Both the position numbers and the translations under genes were made by a program. A stretch of 13,267 nt of DNA from positions 1-13,267 of the forward strand of contig JAXHUA010000159.1 of NCBI GenBank assembly GCA_034189695.1, in the 5' to 3' direction. This stretch comes from JAXHUA01 sp034189695. Its GTDB lineage: Bacteria > Chloroflexota > Dehalococcoidia > E44-bin15. Under the pieces are notes generated by a model, which searched no databases, had not been told where the DNA came from, and was given only the letters and a program-made list of their open reading frames with translations. Below are positions 1 to 6,719 of the stretch, piece after piece. Each line of letters begins with the position of its first letter. Positions within the stretch are counted from its first letter, which is position 1.

Positions 1-1504
1 TGGGGAGGGCGGTGGCCCCGGCGAGTACCCGTTTGTGCGCGGCATCCACCAGACGGGATACCGCGGCCGCCTGTGGACGATGCGCATGTTTGCCGGCTTC
101 GGCACCACCGAGGAGACCAATGCCCGCTTCAAGTACCTCCTGGAGCATGGCGAGACAGGCCTCAGCGTAGCCTTCGACATGCCCACCCTCATGGGCTATG
201 ACACCGACGCCCCGGAGGCGCAGGGCGAATTCGGCAAGTGCGGCGTGGCCGTGTCGTCCCTGGCCGACATGGAAGTGCTTTTCGATGGCATCCCGCTCGA
301 CGCCGTGACCACTTCCATGACGATCAACAGCCCGGCGGCAGTCGTATGGGCAATGTACATCGCCGCCGCCGAGAAGCGCGGCATACCCATGGAGAGGCTT
401 GGAGGGACGCTGCAGAACGACATCCTCAAGGAGTACATCGCCCAGAATGAGTACATCTTCCCGCCCAAGCCGTCGATGCGCCTCATCGTCGACACCTTTG
501 AGTTCGGCACCAGGCACCTGCCCCGATGGAATACCATAAGCGTGAGCGGCTACCACATTCGTGAAGCCGGTGCCACCGCTGTCCAGGAGCTGGCGTTCAC
601 GCTGGCGGACGGCCTGACCTATGCGCAGGCGGGAGTGGAGCGAGGCCTGCGAGTGGATGACTTCGCACCCAGGATCAGTTTCTTCTTCAATGTGCACAAC
701 GAGTTCTTCGAGGAAGTCGCCAAGTTCCGGGCCGCGCGTGTCGTGTGGGCACGTGAGATGAGGCGCAGGTTCAATCCGCAGAGGGAGCGCTCTCTGTGGC
801 TCCGATTCCACACCCAGACCGCCGGGTGTACCCTGGCGGCGCAGCAGCCGGAGAACAACGTCGCCCGCGTCGCGCTTCAGGCCCTGGCAGCCGTCCTGGG
901 AGGCACACAGTCACTCCATACGAACTCCATGGACGAGGCATGGGCCCTGCCGTCTGAGCAGGCGGTCCTCGTCGCCCTGAGAACGCAGCAGGTGATCGCC
1001 CACGAGAGCGGTGTCACCGAGAGCGTTGACCCGCTGGGCGGCAGCTTCATGGTTGAGGCGTTGACCAGACAAATGGAGCAGGCGGCATATGACTACTTCG
1101 ACAAGATCGAGTCTTTGGGAGGCGTGATACCGGCAATCGAGCGGGGCTTCTTCCAGCGTGAGATTGCGGACTCGGCGTACCGCTACCAGCGTGAGATCGA
1201 GTCGAAGGAGCGCGTCATCGTTGGCGTCAACGATTATGTCACAGCCGAAGCCCCATCCATACCGCTTCTCGAGATGGATGAGGAAGGAGAGGAGCGCCAT
1301 CTGGAAAGGCTGAACCAGGTGCGCCGTGAGCGCAGCTCGCGGGACGTATCGCAGAAGCTCAAGGAGCTTAGGCACGCTGCGCAGGGGACCGACAACCTGA
1401 TGCCCTACATCCTCGACGCAGCGCGCTCCTACGCCACGCTGGGCGAGATATGCGACGTTTTCCGAGATGTCTTTGGAGTGTACAGACCAAGGGACCTAAC
1501 GTGA
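1..1504 (+). CDS. B12-dependent acyl-CoA mutase large subunit, isobutyryl-CoA mutase-like (5' partial)
   Basis: Catalytic TIM-barrel chain of the adenosylcobalamin-dependent acyl-CoA mutases, which isomerise the carbon skeleton of acyl-CoA thioesters. The frame is open from base 2 with no start in the window, so the gene begins upstream; the first residues include the family motif PGEYPF, followed by GYRGRLWTMR and AGFGT. Further family motifs are LQNDILKEYIA, SGYHIREAGA, FHTQTAG and LGGTQSLHTNS. The chain stops after GEICDVFRDVFGVYRP, the normal end of the catalytic domain, so the B12-binding domain must be a separate gene; none is seen here. Positions that select substrate read Phe (codon 89-91), Ala (170-172) and Gln (443-445). 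Methylmalonyl-CoA mutase has Tyr89/Ala116/Arg207 there, and isobutyryl-CoA mutase has Phe80/Gln198. The family is certain and the isobutyryl-type assignment is likely. Automated pipelines would probably call it methylmalonyl-CoA mutase. It lies 17 bases before the next gene, probably in the same operon. Confidence 0.95.
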   Translation, partial: GEGGGPGEYPFVRGIHQTGYRGRLWTMRMFAGFGTTEETNARFKYLLEHGETGLSVAFDMPTLMGYDTDAPEAQGEFGKCGVAVSSLADMEVLFDGIPLDAVTTSMTINSPAAVVWAMYIAAAEKRGIPMERLGGTLQNDILKEYIAQNEYIFPPKPSMRLIVDTFEFGTRHLPRWNTISVSGYHIREAGATAVQELAFTLADGLTYAQAGVERGLRVDDFAPRISFFFNVHNEFFEEVAKFRAARVVWAREMRRRFNPQRERSLWLRFHTQTAGCTLAAQQPENNVARVALQALAAVLGGTQSLHTNSMDEAWALPSEQAVLVALRTQQVIAHESGVTESVDPLGGSFMVEALTRQMEQAAYDYFDKIESLGGVIPAIERGFFQREIADSAYRYQREIESKERVIVGVNDYVTAEAPSIPLLEMDEEGEERHLERLNQVRRERSSRDVSQKLKELRHAAQGTDNLMPYILDAARSYATLGEICDVFRDVFGVYRPRDLT

Positions 1505-1506
1505 GG

Positions 1507-1514
1507 AAAGGAGG
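1507..1514 (+). promoter_or_regulatory. Strong Shine-Dalgarno of the FBP aldolase/phosphatase gene
   Basis: AAAGGAGG lies 7 bases before the ATG at 1522. It sets the start there rather than at ATG 1450, which lies inside the end of the mutase gene in another frame. The resulting N-terminus MITLSVIKADIG matches the family start. Confidence 0.85.
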
Positions 1515-1521
1515 CAGTAAC

Positions 1522-2616
1522 ATGATAACCCTGAGCGTGATCAAGGCTGACATTGGGGGCTGGGTGGGCCATTCAAGCTCTCACCCGCTGGTCCTGGAGA
1601 AGGCCAACGAGTGCATGGATAAGGCGAAGCGCGATAACCTTCTCGTCGACTTCCACGTGACCAACTGCGGAGACGACCTGCAGCTAATCATGACCCACGA
1701 GCGAGGCGAAGAGGACGAGACCATCCACAAGCTCTCCTGGGACACCTTTCTCGAAGGCACGGCGATAGCCAAGCAGCTCAAGCTCCATGGCGCCGGCCAG
1801 GACCTCCTCGCAGACGCCTTCTCAGGCAACGTCAAGGGGATGGGGCCCGGTGTGGCGGAGATGGAGTTCAATGAGAGGGGTTCCGAACCGGTGATCGTCT
1901 TCATGGCCGACAAGACCGCCGCGGGAGCATGGAACATGCCCCTGTACAAGATGTTCGCCGACCCGTTCAACACCATCGGGCTGGTCATCGCGGAGAACTT
2001 GCACGAAGGCTTCAGCTTCGAGATCCACGACGTGAAGGAGCACAAGAGAATCGTTCTCGACGCCCCGGACGAGATATACGACATGCTGCTGTTCATGGGG
2101 GCGCCGGGCCGGTATGCCGTGAAGTCGGTGCGTCACCGCGGCTCCGGCGAGATCGCCTCCGTCTCATCCACGCAGCGGCTGTCGATGATGGCCGGCAGGT
2201 ATGTCGGCAAGGACGACCCGGTGTGCATCGTGCGGTCGCAGGGTGAGTTCCCCGCCGTCGGCGAAGTGCTCGAGCCGTTCACCAACCCGGTGCTGGTGGA
2301 GGGATGGATGCGGGGCTCGCACCACGGCCCGTTCATGCCCGTGGCCCTTCGCGACGCCAACCCGACACGCTTCGACGGGCCGCCACGGGTCATCGCCGCC
2401 GGCTTTCAACTGTCCAATGGCAAGCTCGTGGGGCCGAGGGACATGTTCGATGACCCAAGCTTCGATGAGGCGCGACGCATAGCCGGGGAGATCTCGTCCT
2501 ACATCCGCAGCCACGGCCCCTTCGAGCCGCACCGGCTCCCGCTCGACGAGATGGAGTACACAACGATGCCCCAGGTGGTGCGGAAGCTGGAGGGCAGGTT
2601 CACCGATCTCGAGTGA
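1522..2616 (+). CDS. fbp: Bifunctional fructose-1,6-bisphosphate aldolase/phosphatase (archaeal type, class V FBPase)
   Basis: Cytosolic gluconeogenic enzyme that condenses dihydroxyacetone phosphate with glyceraldehyde 3-phosphate and then dephosphorylates the product to fructose 6-phosphate. The protein is 364 residues, normal for the family, and collinear throughout: SVIKADIG at the N-terminus, CGDDLQLIMTH, AGQDLLADAFSGNV, FMADKT, LYKMFADPFNT, GRYVGKDDPV, WMRGSHHGP, RFDGPPR and MEYTTMP. Known catalytic residues of the archaeal enzymes line up with a constant offset of two: Tyr227 and Schiff-base Lys230 (Tyr229/Lys232 in Thermoproteus) and Tyr346 (Tyr348). Metal-binding acids Asp10, Asp51 and Asp52 and His17 are present. 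The enzyme is typical of archaea and deep-branching, often anaerobic or thermophilic bacteria. It overlaps or nearly abuts the next gene, which suggests translational coupling. Confidence 0.97.
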   Translation: MITLSVIKADIGGWVGHSSSHPLVLEKANECMDKAKRDNLLVDFHVTNCGDDLQLIMTHERGEEDETIHKLSWDTFLEGTAIAKQLKLHGAGQDLLADAFSGNVKGMGPGVAEMEFNERGSEPVIVFMADKTAAGAWNMPLYKMFADPFNTIGLVIAENLHEGFSFEIHDVKEHKRIVLDAPDEIYDMLLFMGAPGRYAVKSVRHRGSGEIASVSSTQRLSMMAGRYVGKDDPVCIVRSQGEFPAVGEVLEPFTNPVLVEGWMRGSHHGPFMPVALRDANPTRFDGPPRVIAAGFQLSNGKLVGPRDMFDDPSFDEARRIAGEISSYIRSHGPFEPHRLPLDEMEYTTMPQVVRKLEGRFTDLE

Positions 2617-2621
2617 CGGGC

Positions 2622-3221
2622 ATGCCCACTCTTCTCCTGGCAACCAACAACCGCGCCAAGGTGCGGGAATACGTGCAGGCGCTTGAGGGAGTGCCCTACA
2701 GCATGGTCACGCTGGCGGACATCGGCGTGGACGTAGCTGTTAGTGAAACGGGGCAAACGCTGGAGGAGAATGCAGACCTCAAGGCCACGGCCTACGCCTC
2801 CGCCAGCGGCCTGGTGTCGCTGGCGGATGATTCCGGGCTCGAGGTGGAGGCCCTGGGAGGCGAGCCTGGAGTCCTCTCAGCACGATACGCCGGAGAGGAC
2901 GCCTCCGACAGGGAGCGCATCGATTTCCTGCTGTCGAGGCTCGAACACGTCCCGTGGGAAGGCAGGCAGGCGCGGTTCAGGTGCGTCATCGCCATTGCCG
3001 CGCCGCAGAGCGAAGTGGAGCTCTGCGAGGGCGTATGTCCCGGCATCATCACGCTGGAACCGCGGGGCGAAGGTGGCTTCGGTTATGACCCGGTCTTCTT
3101 TCTTCCCGAACTCGGCAAGACAATGGCTGAGCTGACCATGGAGGAGAAGAACGAGGTGAGCCACCGGGGCAAGGCGGCGCGGAAGGCGCGGGAGTTGCTG
3201 CTTGCCCGTGCCAAACGGTGA
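2622..3221 (+). CDS. rdgB: RdgB/HAM1 family non-canonical purine NTP pyrophosphatase (XTP/dITP diphosphatase)
   Basis: House-cleaning enzyme that hydrolyses dITP, ITP and XTP to monophosphates plus pyrophosphate, keeping deaminated purines out of nucleic acids. Family signatures run in order: LLLATNNRAKVREY (T-x-N-x-x-K nucleotide-binding motif), LADDSGLEVEAL with the metal-binding acids, GEPGVLSARYAG, GEGGFGYDPVFF and SHRGKA near the C-terminus. Length is about 199 residues, the usual size. The ATG at 2622 gives the canonical N-terminus MPTLLLATNN. An alternative GTG at 2613 overlaps the upstream stop in a GTGA and would add three residues, so coupling to the FBP aldolase/phosphatase gene is plausible either way. 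The gene is followed by a hairpin rather than another gene, so it is probably last in its operon. Confidence 0.96.
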   Translation: MPTLLLATNNRAKVREYVQALEGVPYSMVTLADIGVDVAVSETGQTLEENADLKATAYASASGLVSLADDSGLEVEALGGEPGVLSARYAGEDASDRERIDFLLSRLEHVPWEGRQARFRCVIAIAAPQSEVELCEGVCPGIITLEPRGEGGFGYDPVFFLPELGKTMAELTMEEKNEVSHRGKAARKARELLLARAKR

Positions 3222-3251
3222 ACGGCCCCAGGCCTATCGCTGCCCCACCAG

Positions 3252-3273
3252 GGGCGGAGCGGATGCTCCGCCC
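3252..3273. repeat. Short perfect hairpin after rdgB (possible terminator or REP-like unit)
   Basis: A 9-bp perfect stem (GGGCGGAGC / GCTCCGCCC) with a GGAT loop lies 30 bases after the rdgB stop. There is no T-run after it on the + strand, so as an intrinsic terminator it is weak. Its form resembles short interspersed palindromes found scattered in many bacterial genomes. Confidence 0.5.
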
Positions 3274-3309
3274 TACCCATATATGCCTCCATACCCCTAA
3301 TCACCCGTT

Positions 3310-3438
3310 GTCATTGCGAGGCCTGTCCCGAACGAAGTGAGGGACCGCGCCGAGGCAATCTCGTTGTGCGGTGTGAATCCCCGTCCCGCCACCCCTCCAG
3401 GATTGCTTCGCTCCGCCTGCGGCTGCGCTCGCAATGAC
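3310..3438. repeat. REP/MITE-like interspersed palindromic element
   Basis: The outer arms GTCATTGCGAG (3310-3320) and CTCGCAATGAC (3428-3438) are perfect 11-bp inverted repeats. Inside, the arms continue imperfectly: GAGGCAATCT (3352-3361) faces AGGATTGCTTCG (3400-3411). The left half has its own hairpin, GTCCC (3325-3329) with GGGAC (3341-3345). Non-coding 'CATTGCGAG...GCAATC' palindromes of this style are common in environmental bacteria and yield false peptides containing CHCERS, as this one does on the - strand. No transposase is present, so any movement would be in trans. Copy number elsewhere cannot be judged from this window. Confidence 0.7.
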
Positions 3439-3478
3439 AAATGACATGTGGGGAGCGCATGCGGGAAAGGCGCGCCAT

Positions 3479-3507
3479 TTGCCACGCATCCGTTCGGCGA
3501 GTATAGT
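3479..3507 (+). promoter_or_regulatory. Sigma70-type promoter of moaA-moaC
   Basis: The -35 is TTGCCA (3479-3484) and the -10 is TATAGT (3502-3507), with a 17-base spacer; each box differs from consensus by one base. The transcript would start near 3514, leaving a leader of about 20 bases that contains the ribosome site CAAGGAG. Such a short leader leaves no room for a molybdenum-cofactor riboswitch. Confidence 0.65.
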
Positions 3508-3533
3508 AGAAACAGGGCAAGGAGCACGCCACC

Positions 3534-4511
3534 ATGACCGGGCTGTCAGACTCATTCCAGCGACCAGTGAACTACCTGCGAATATCGGTCACCGACCGTT
3601 GCAATCTGCGCTGCACCTACTGCATGCCAGCCTGCGGTGTCGAGTTGGCGCCGCACAGCGAGATACTACGCTACGAGGAGCTCCTTCTGGTGGCTCAGGC
3701 AGCAGCCTCTCTGGGCATGGACAAGCTGCGGCTGACCGGCGGTGAGCCCCTGGTGCGGTCGAACCTCACCGAGCTTGTCGCCATGCTGTGCCGCATAGAG
3801 GGCATACACGACATCGCGCTGACCACCAACGGCACGCTGCTCGCGCGCCATGCCAGCAAGCTGAAAGAGGCCGGCTTGAAACGCGTCAACGTGAGCCTCG
3901 ACAGCCTGAGAACAGAGCGGTACCAGCAGATTACCAGGGCGGGCCGCCTCGATGATGCTCTTGCCGGCATCCAGGCGGCGAAGGATGTCGGCCTCGACCC
4001 AGTCAAGGTGAACATGGTGGTGATACGGGGCGTGAACGATGACGAGGTGGTTGACTTCGCCCGCCTGACGCTGCGCGACGGGTGGCATGTCAGGTTCATC
4101 GAACTGATGCCCTTCCCCGGCGGGGACAGCCATGACTTCGTCTCCGCAGGCGAGATTGCGGAGCGCATCCTTCAGTTGGGTCACCTGGAGCCTTGCCTGT
4201 CCACGCATGGCAACGGTCCGGCGAAGTACTTCCAGCTCCCGGGAGCGAACGGGACCGTCGGTTTCATCACACCGCTCAGCGAGCACTTCTGCTTCAACTG
4301 CAACCGTATGCGCCTGACCGCCGACGGCAAGCTCCGACCGTGTCTTCTCAGTGACTTCGAGGTCGACCTCAAGGGGCCGCTGCGTCTGGGCGCCACCATC
4401 GGAGACCTTCAGCAACTCATCAGGCAGGCCGTGGCAGCCAAACCGGAGCGTCACCAACTGGCCGAAGGTATTCCGCCCACGGGGCGTGCCATGGGCCAGG
4501 TAGGAGGCTGA
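3534..4511 (+). CDS. moaA: GTP 3',8-cyclase MoaA (radical SAM, molybdenum cofactor biosynthesis)
   Basis: Catalyses the first step of molybdopterin synthesis, converting GTP to 3',8-cyclo-7,8-dihydro-GTP by radical chemistry. The N-terminal radical-SAM cluster motif is C23-x3-C27-x2-C30 (DRCNLRCTYCMP). LTGGEPLVR is the SAM-binding GGEP loop, and VSLDSL lies mid-barrel. The C-terminal second 4Fe-4S site has Cys253, Cys256 and Cys270 (C-x2-C-x13-C), the expected spacing. The protein ends in Gly-Gly, the tail conserved in active MoaA proteins. Length is 325 residues, normal. The start ATG has AAGGAG 9 bases upstream. The stop codon lies directly against the moaC start, so the two are co-transcribed. 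Confidence 0.97.
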   Translation: MTGLSDSFQRPVNYLRISVTDRCNLRCTYCMPACGVELAPHSEILRYEELLLVAQAAASLGMDKLRLTGGEPLVRSNLTELVAMLCRIEGIHDIALTTNGTLLARHASKLKEAGLKRVNVSLDSLRTERYQQITRAGRLDDALAGIQAAKDVGLDPVKVNMVVIRGVNDDEVVDFARLTLRDGWHVRFIELMPFPGGDSHDFVSAGEIAERILQLGHLEPCLSTHGNGPAKYFQLPGANGTVGFITPLSEHFCFNCNRMRLTADGKLRPCLLSDFEVDLKGPLRLGATIGDLQQLIRQAVAAKPERHQLAEGIPPTGRAMGQVGG

Positions 4512-4955
4512 ATGGAACCAACGCGGATGGTCGACGTAAGCCAGAAGCCCGCTACCGCGCGCGAGGCGCAGGCCAGGGGCGTGGTGCGGATGAAGCCTGA
4601 GACCCTCTCCATGATACGGGGGGCGAAGACTCCGAAGGGCGATGTGCTCGCCACAGCCCAGGTCGCCGGGTTCATGGCCGCCAAGCAGACCTCCAGCCTC
4701 ATCCCCATGTGTCACCCACTGATGCTGGATGAAGTCAAGGTGACCTTCGAGTTCCTGGACGATGCCGTCGAGGTTGCCGCCAGCGTGAAATGCACCGGCA
4801 AGACCGGGGTGGAGATGGAAGCGCTCACCACCGTGGCGGTGGCCGCCCTGACCATCTATGACATGTGCAAGGCGGTCGACCCGGGGATGAAGCTCGATGC
4901 AATCCGCCTGGTGCGCAAGAGCGGCGGCAAGAGCGGGACCGTCGTCCTCGAATGA
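4512..4955 (+). CDS. moaC: Cyclic pyranopterin monophosphate synthase MoaC
   Basis: Converts the MoaA product to cyclic pyranopterin monophosphate, completing the first stage of molybdenum cofactor synthesis in the cytosol. Motifs are RMVDVS, TPKGDVLATAQVAGFMAAK, IPMCHPL, GVEMEALTTVAVAALTIYDMCKA and RLVRKSGGKSG. Lys42, His68, Asp117 and Lys120 line up with E. coli Lys51, His77, Asp128 and Lys131, the active-site set. At 147 residues it is a little short, because the N-terminal stretch before RMVDVS is trimmed, but nothing catalytic is lost. TAGGAGG at the end of moaA serves as the ribosome site; the ATG follows the moaA stop with no gap. Other moa/moe genes are not in the window. Confidence 0.97.
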   Translation: MEPTRMVDVSQKPATAREAQARGVVRMKPETLSMIRGAKTPKGDVLATAQVAGFMAAKQTSSLIPMCHPLMLDEVKVTFEFLDDAVEVAASVKCTGKTGVEMEALTTVAVAALTIYDMCKAVDPGMKLDAIRLVRKSGGKSGTVVLE

Positions 4956-5017
4956 CACGGACGTATGGAGTGGAGACACCCAGTCACGTGGGGCGACCTC
5001 ATCTCAAGCGCAAATGG

Positions 5018-5051
5018 AATGCGCCCCGGGACTGAGCCCGAGGCGCATTTT
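5018..5051 (+). terminator. Intrinsic terminator after moaC, between convergent genes
   Basis: Stem AATGCGCC (5018-5025) pairs with GGCGCATT (5042-5049); an inner CGGG/CCCG extends it past one mismatch, and TTTT follows on the + strand. It lies between moaC and the 3' end of the leftward MFS copy 1. On the - strand the tail is TTCCATTT, so it may also work weakly for copy 1. Confidence 0.75.
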
Positions 5052-5077
5052 GACCAAACCAGGTAAGCAGTCACAGA

Positions 5078-6306
5078 CTACGCTTCGTGCGAAGCCGCTT
5101 CCGCTCCCATTCTCTCCCTTGCCTTTCTGCCTGTCTCAGGTATACCCAGGACCAGCAGACCGCTCACCGTCATGGAGCCAAGCCACACAATCAGTGCGGC
5201 CGCAAGACCGCCCGCTGAATGCCAGAGCGGGGTGAAGAAGTACGGCAGGAATATGAAGCCGCCGACATGGTGAATCGCCGTCAATACCCCGGTTGCATTG
5301 GCGGCGTATCTTGGTCCGAACTCAGGAAGCCGCAGCGGCTGCATCATCACAATGGCAGGTCCCGCCCCGATGAAGAACCCGGGGAAGAAGGCCAGGAGGT
5401 AGGCCGTAACGCTCGGAGCGGTGTAGAACACGATCACACCGCATACCCCGGTCAGGACCATGCAGACGAGGTATATCGGCTTCGTGACGCCTATCCTTTC
5501 CGACATGATGGCCCAGAACATCGTCCCCACTATGAAACCGATCACCGCGAGGGCCGGGAACATGGCAACGGCCATCGGAGGAAGGCCCCCGGCATCGTCT
5601 TCTCGAGCACAAGCTTGAGCCCGCCGATATAGGACATCACCACACCCATCATCAGGAAGTAGGAGAAGCCAAGCCAGTACATGTTCTTGGACCTGAATGC
5701 ACGGCCAAGCCCTTCCTTGATAGGTACGCCGATAACCTGACGCCCCTCGATGGTGAAGCCCTTTGGTCTGTCGCGCGCCAGCACAAGCCACACAACGGTG
5801 AGCACCGCCGCTTGCCAGGTTTCGAAGGCGGCACTCACGGCCAGCCCAAGAGCCAGCCCGACGCCCGAGCCGGTCATATACAGCCCGGTCGCCAGGGCCA
5901 CCTGTTTTCTCGGGAACCACTAGCCCACCAGCTTGGGCAGGTTGGGGAACACGACCCCGTAGCCCACGCCACGCAGGGTCATACAGAGGAAGAACGGCGT
6001 GAACGAGTGCGAAACCAACCTCAACAGCGCCGCAACACTGGCAATGGCCCCTCCCACTCCAACCACCCACCTCACACCGTAGCGGTCGCCCAGCGCACCC
6101 CCGACCAGGCATATGACGATGGGCGCCAGTGACGTTGCCGAGTAGAGCAGGAAAAACTGAGTGTCTGTGATCGCCAGGGCGGTGATGAGGTCGTGGGACC
6201 GCGATGCGACAATGGTATGGTTGAACCCCAGCATCGCGAAAAGAGCCCATCCGATGAAGAGCAAGAACCACCGCAACCCTGGATATCAAGTCTCTTCGTT
6301 GCTCAA
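5078..6306 (-). pseudogene. MFS transporter copy 1, disrupted (two in-frame stops and one frameshift)
   Basis: A full-length relative of the two intact MFS genes here (about 409 codons), but broken at three points. The natural start is TTG at 6306, preceded by AAAGGAGA, giving MSNEET. A TGA at 6286-6288 then interrupts it, where the paralogues read EVTYPG; it arises from three extra bases. A second stop, TAG at 5920-5922, replaces the Val of the paralogues' GVWFP motif. A one-base loss in a G run near 5585-5595 shifts the frame after EKTMPG, and the 3' part continues as MAVAMFPALAVIGF. Recognisable are the motif-A-like GGALGDRYGVRW, FPNLPKLVG, FRSKNMYW, LPEFGPRYAANATG and the terminal GRKARE. 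It is closer to copies 4/5 (NHTIVASRSHDLI) than to copies 2/3. Substrate unknown. Confidence 0.85.
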
Positions 6307-6375
6307 GTCCAATCTCCTTTGCATGGAATACCGGGAACACTCCAGCAGAACCCTTCTCGCCCGAGGCCGGTCGTC

Positions 6376-6403
6376 ATGATACCGACAGACCCAGGCTTGT
6401 CAA
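6376..6403 (-). promoter_or_regulatory. Candidate sigma70 promoter of MFS copy 1
   Basis: On the - strand, TTGACA (6398-6403) is followed after 16 bases by TATCAT (6376-6381). The transcript would start about 60 bases before the TTG start at 6306. The -35 is a perfect consensus, so the unit may still be transcribed although its gene is broken. Confidence 0.55.
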
Positions 6404-6514
6404 CGCCATCCGTCGTAGGCAACCACCCCCTTTCCAGTCGCTATGTCTGTGACCGAGACCAGTGCACCGCAAGCCACGGCTATCCCCTCAGACCCTCGCT
6501 CACAATCACCTGCA

Positions 6515-6551
6515 AGAAAAGGAGCGACGACCTTTTCGGTCGTCGCTCCTT
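6515..6551 (-). terminator. Strong intrinsic terminator after MFS copy 2
   Basis: A 14-bp perfect stem (6519-6532 with 6538-6551, core GGAGCGACGACC) has a 5-base loop. Read on the - strand it runs into TTTTCTTG. It sits about 170 bases past the copy 2 stop and separates copies 2 and 1 into distinct transcripts. The rest of the 413-base gap 6307-6719 holds the copy 1 promoter and a G-rich motif at 6418-6435; I see nothing else in it. Confidence 0.85.
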
Positions 6552-6719
6552 CACAACAAGTTTCTTCTTCGATCGTCTCACGCCAAACCTGTTACGCTCG
6601 TGTGCACGGCGCCCTTAACGCCATCTCGTGCTCTCCCAAGCACAGTCTCGCGCCCCACACGTTCGGAACAAGATGGCGAACCCGATGTACCCGAAGCTAC
6701 AAAATGGAATGCCTTTGCC

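Noticed and set aside
3301..3555. Three overlapping - strand open frames with peptides such as CHCERS and LRSGQASQ
   Set aside because: These are translations of the REP-like palindrome, a well-known source of false proteins; no ribosome site and no conserved domain.
3666..4979. A 437-codon - strand frame antisense to moaA and moaC
   Set aside because: It lies wholly over two certain genes; its His/Gly/Leu-rich composition is that of a GC-rich shadow, with no family motif.
5078..6340. A single 420-codon - strand frame as one intact copy 1 protein
   Set aside because: Only its C-terminal third matches the transporters; the N-terminal two-thirds is an out-of-frame reading caused by the frameshift near 5590.
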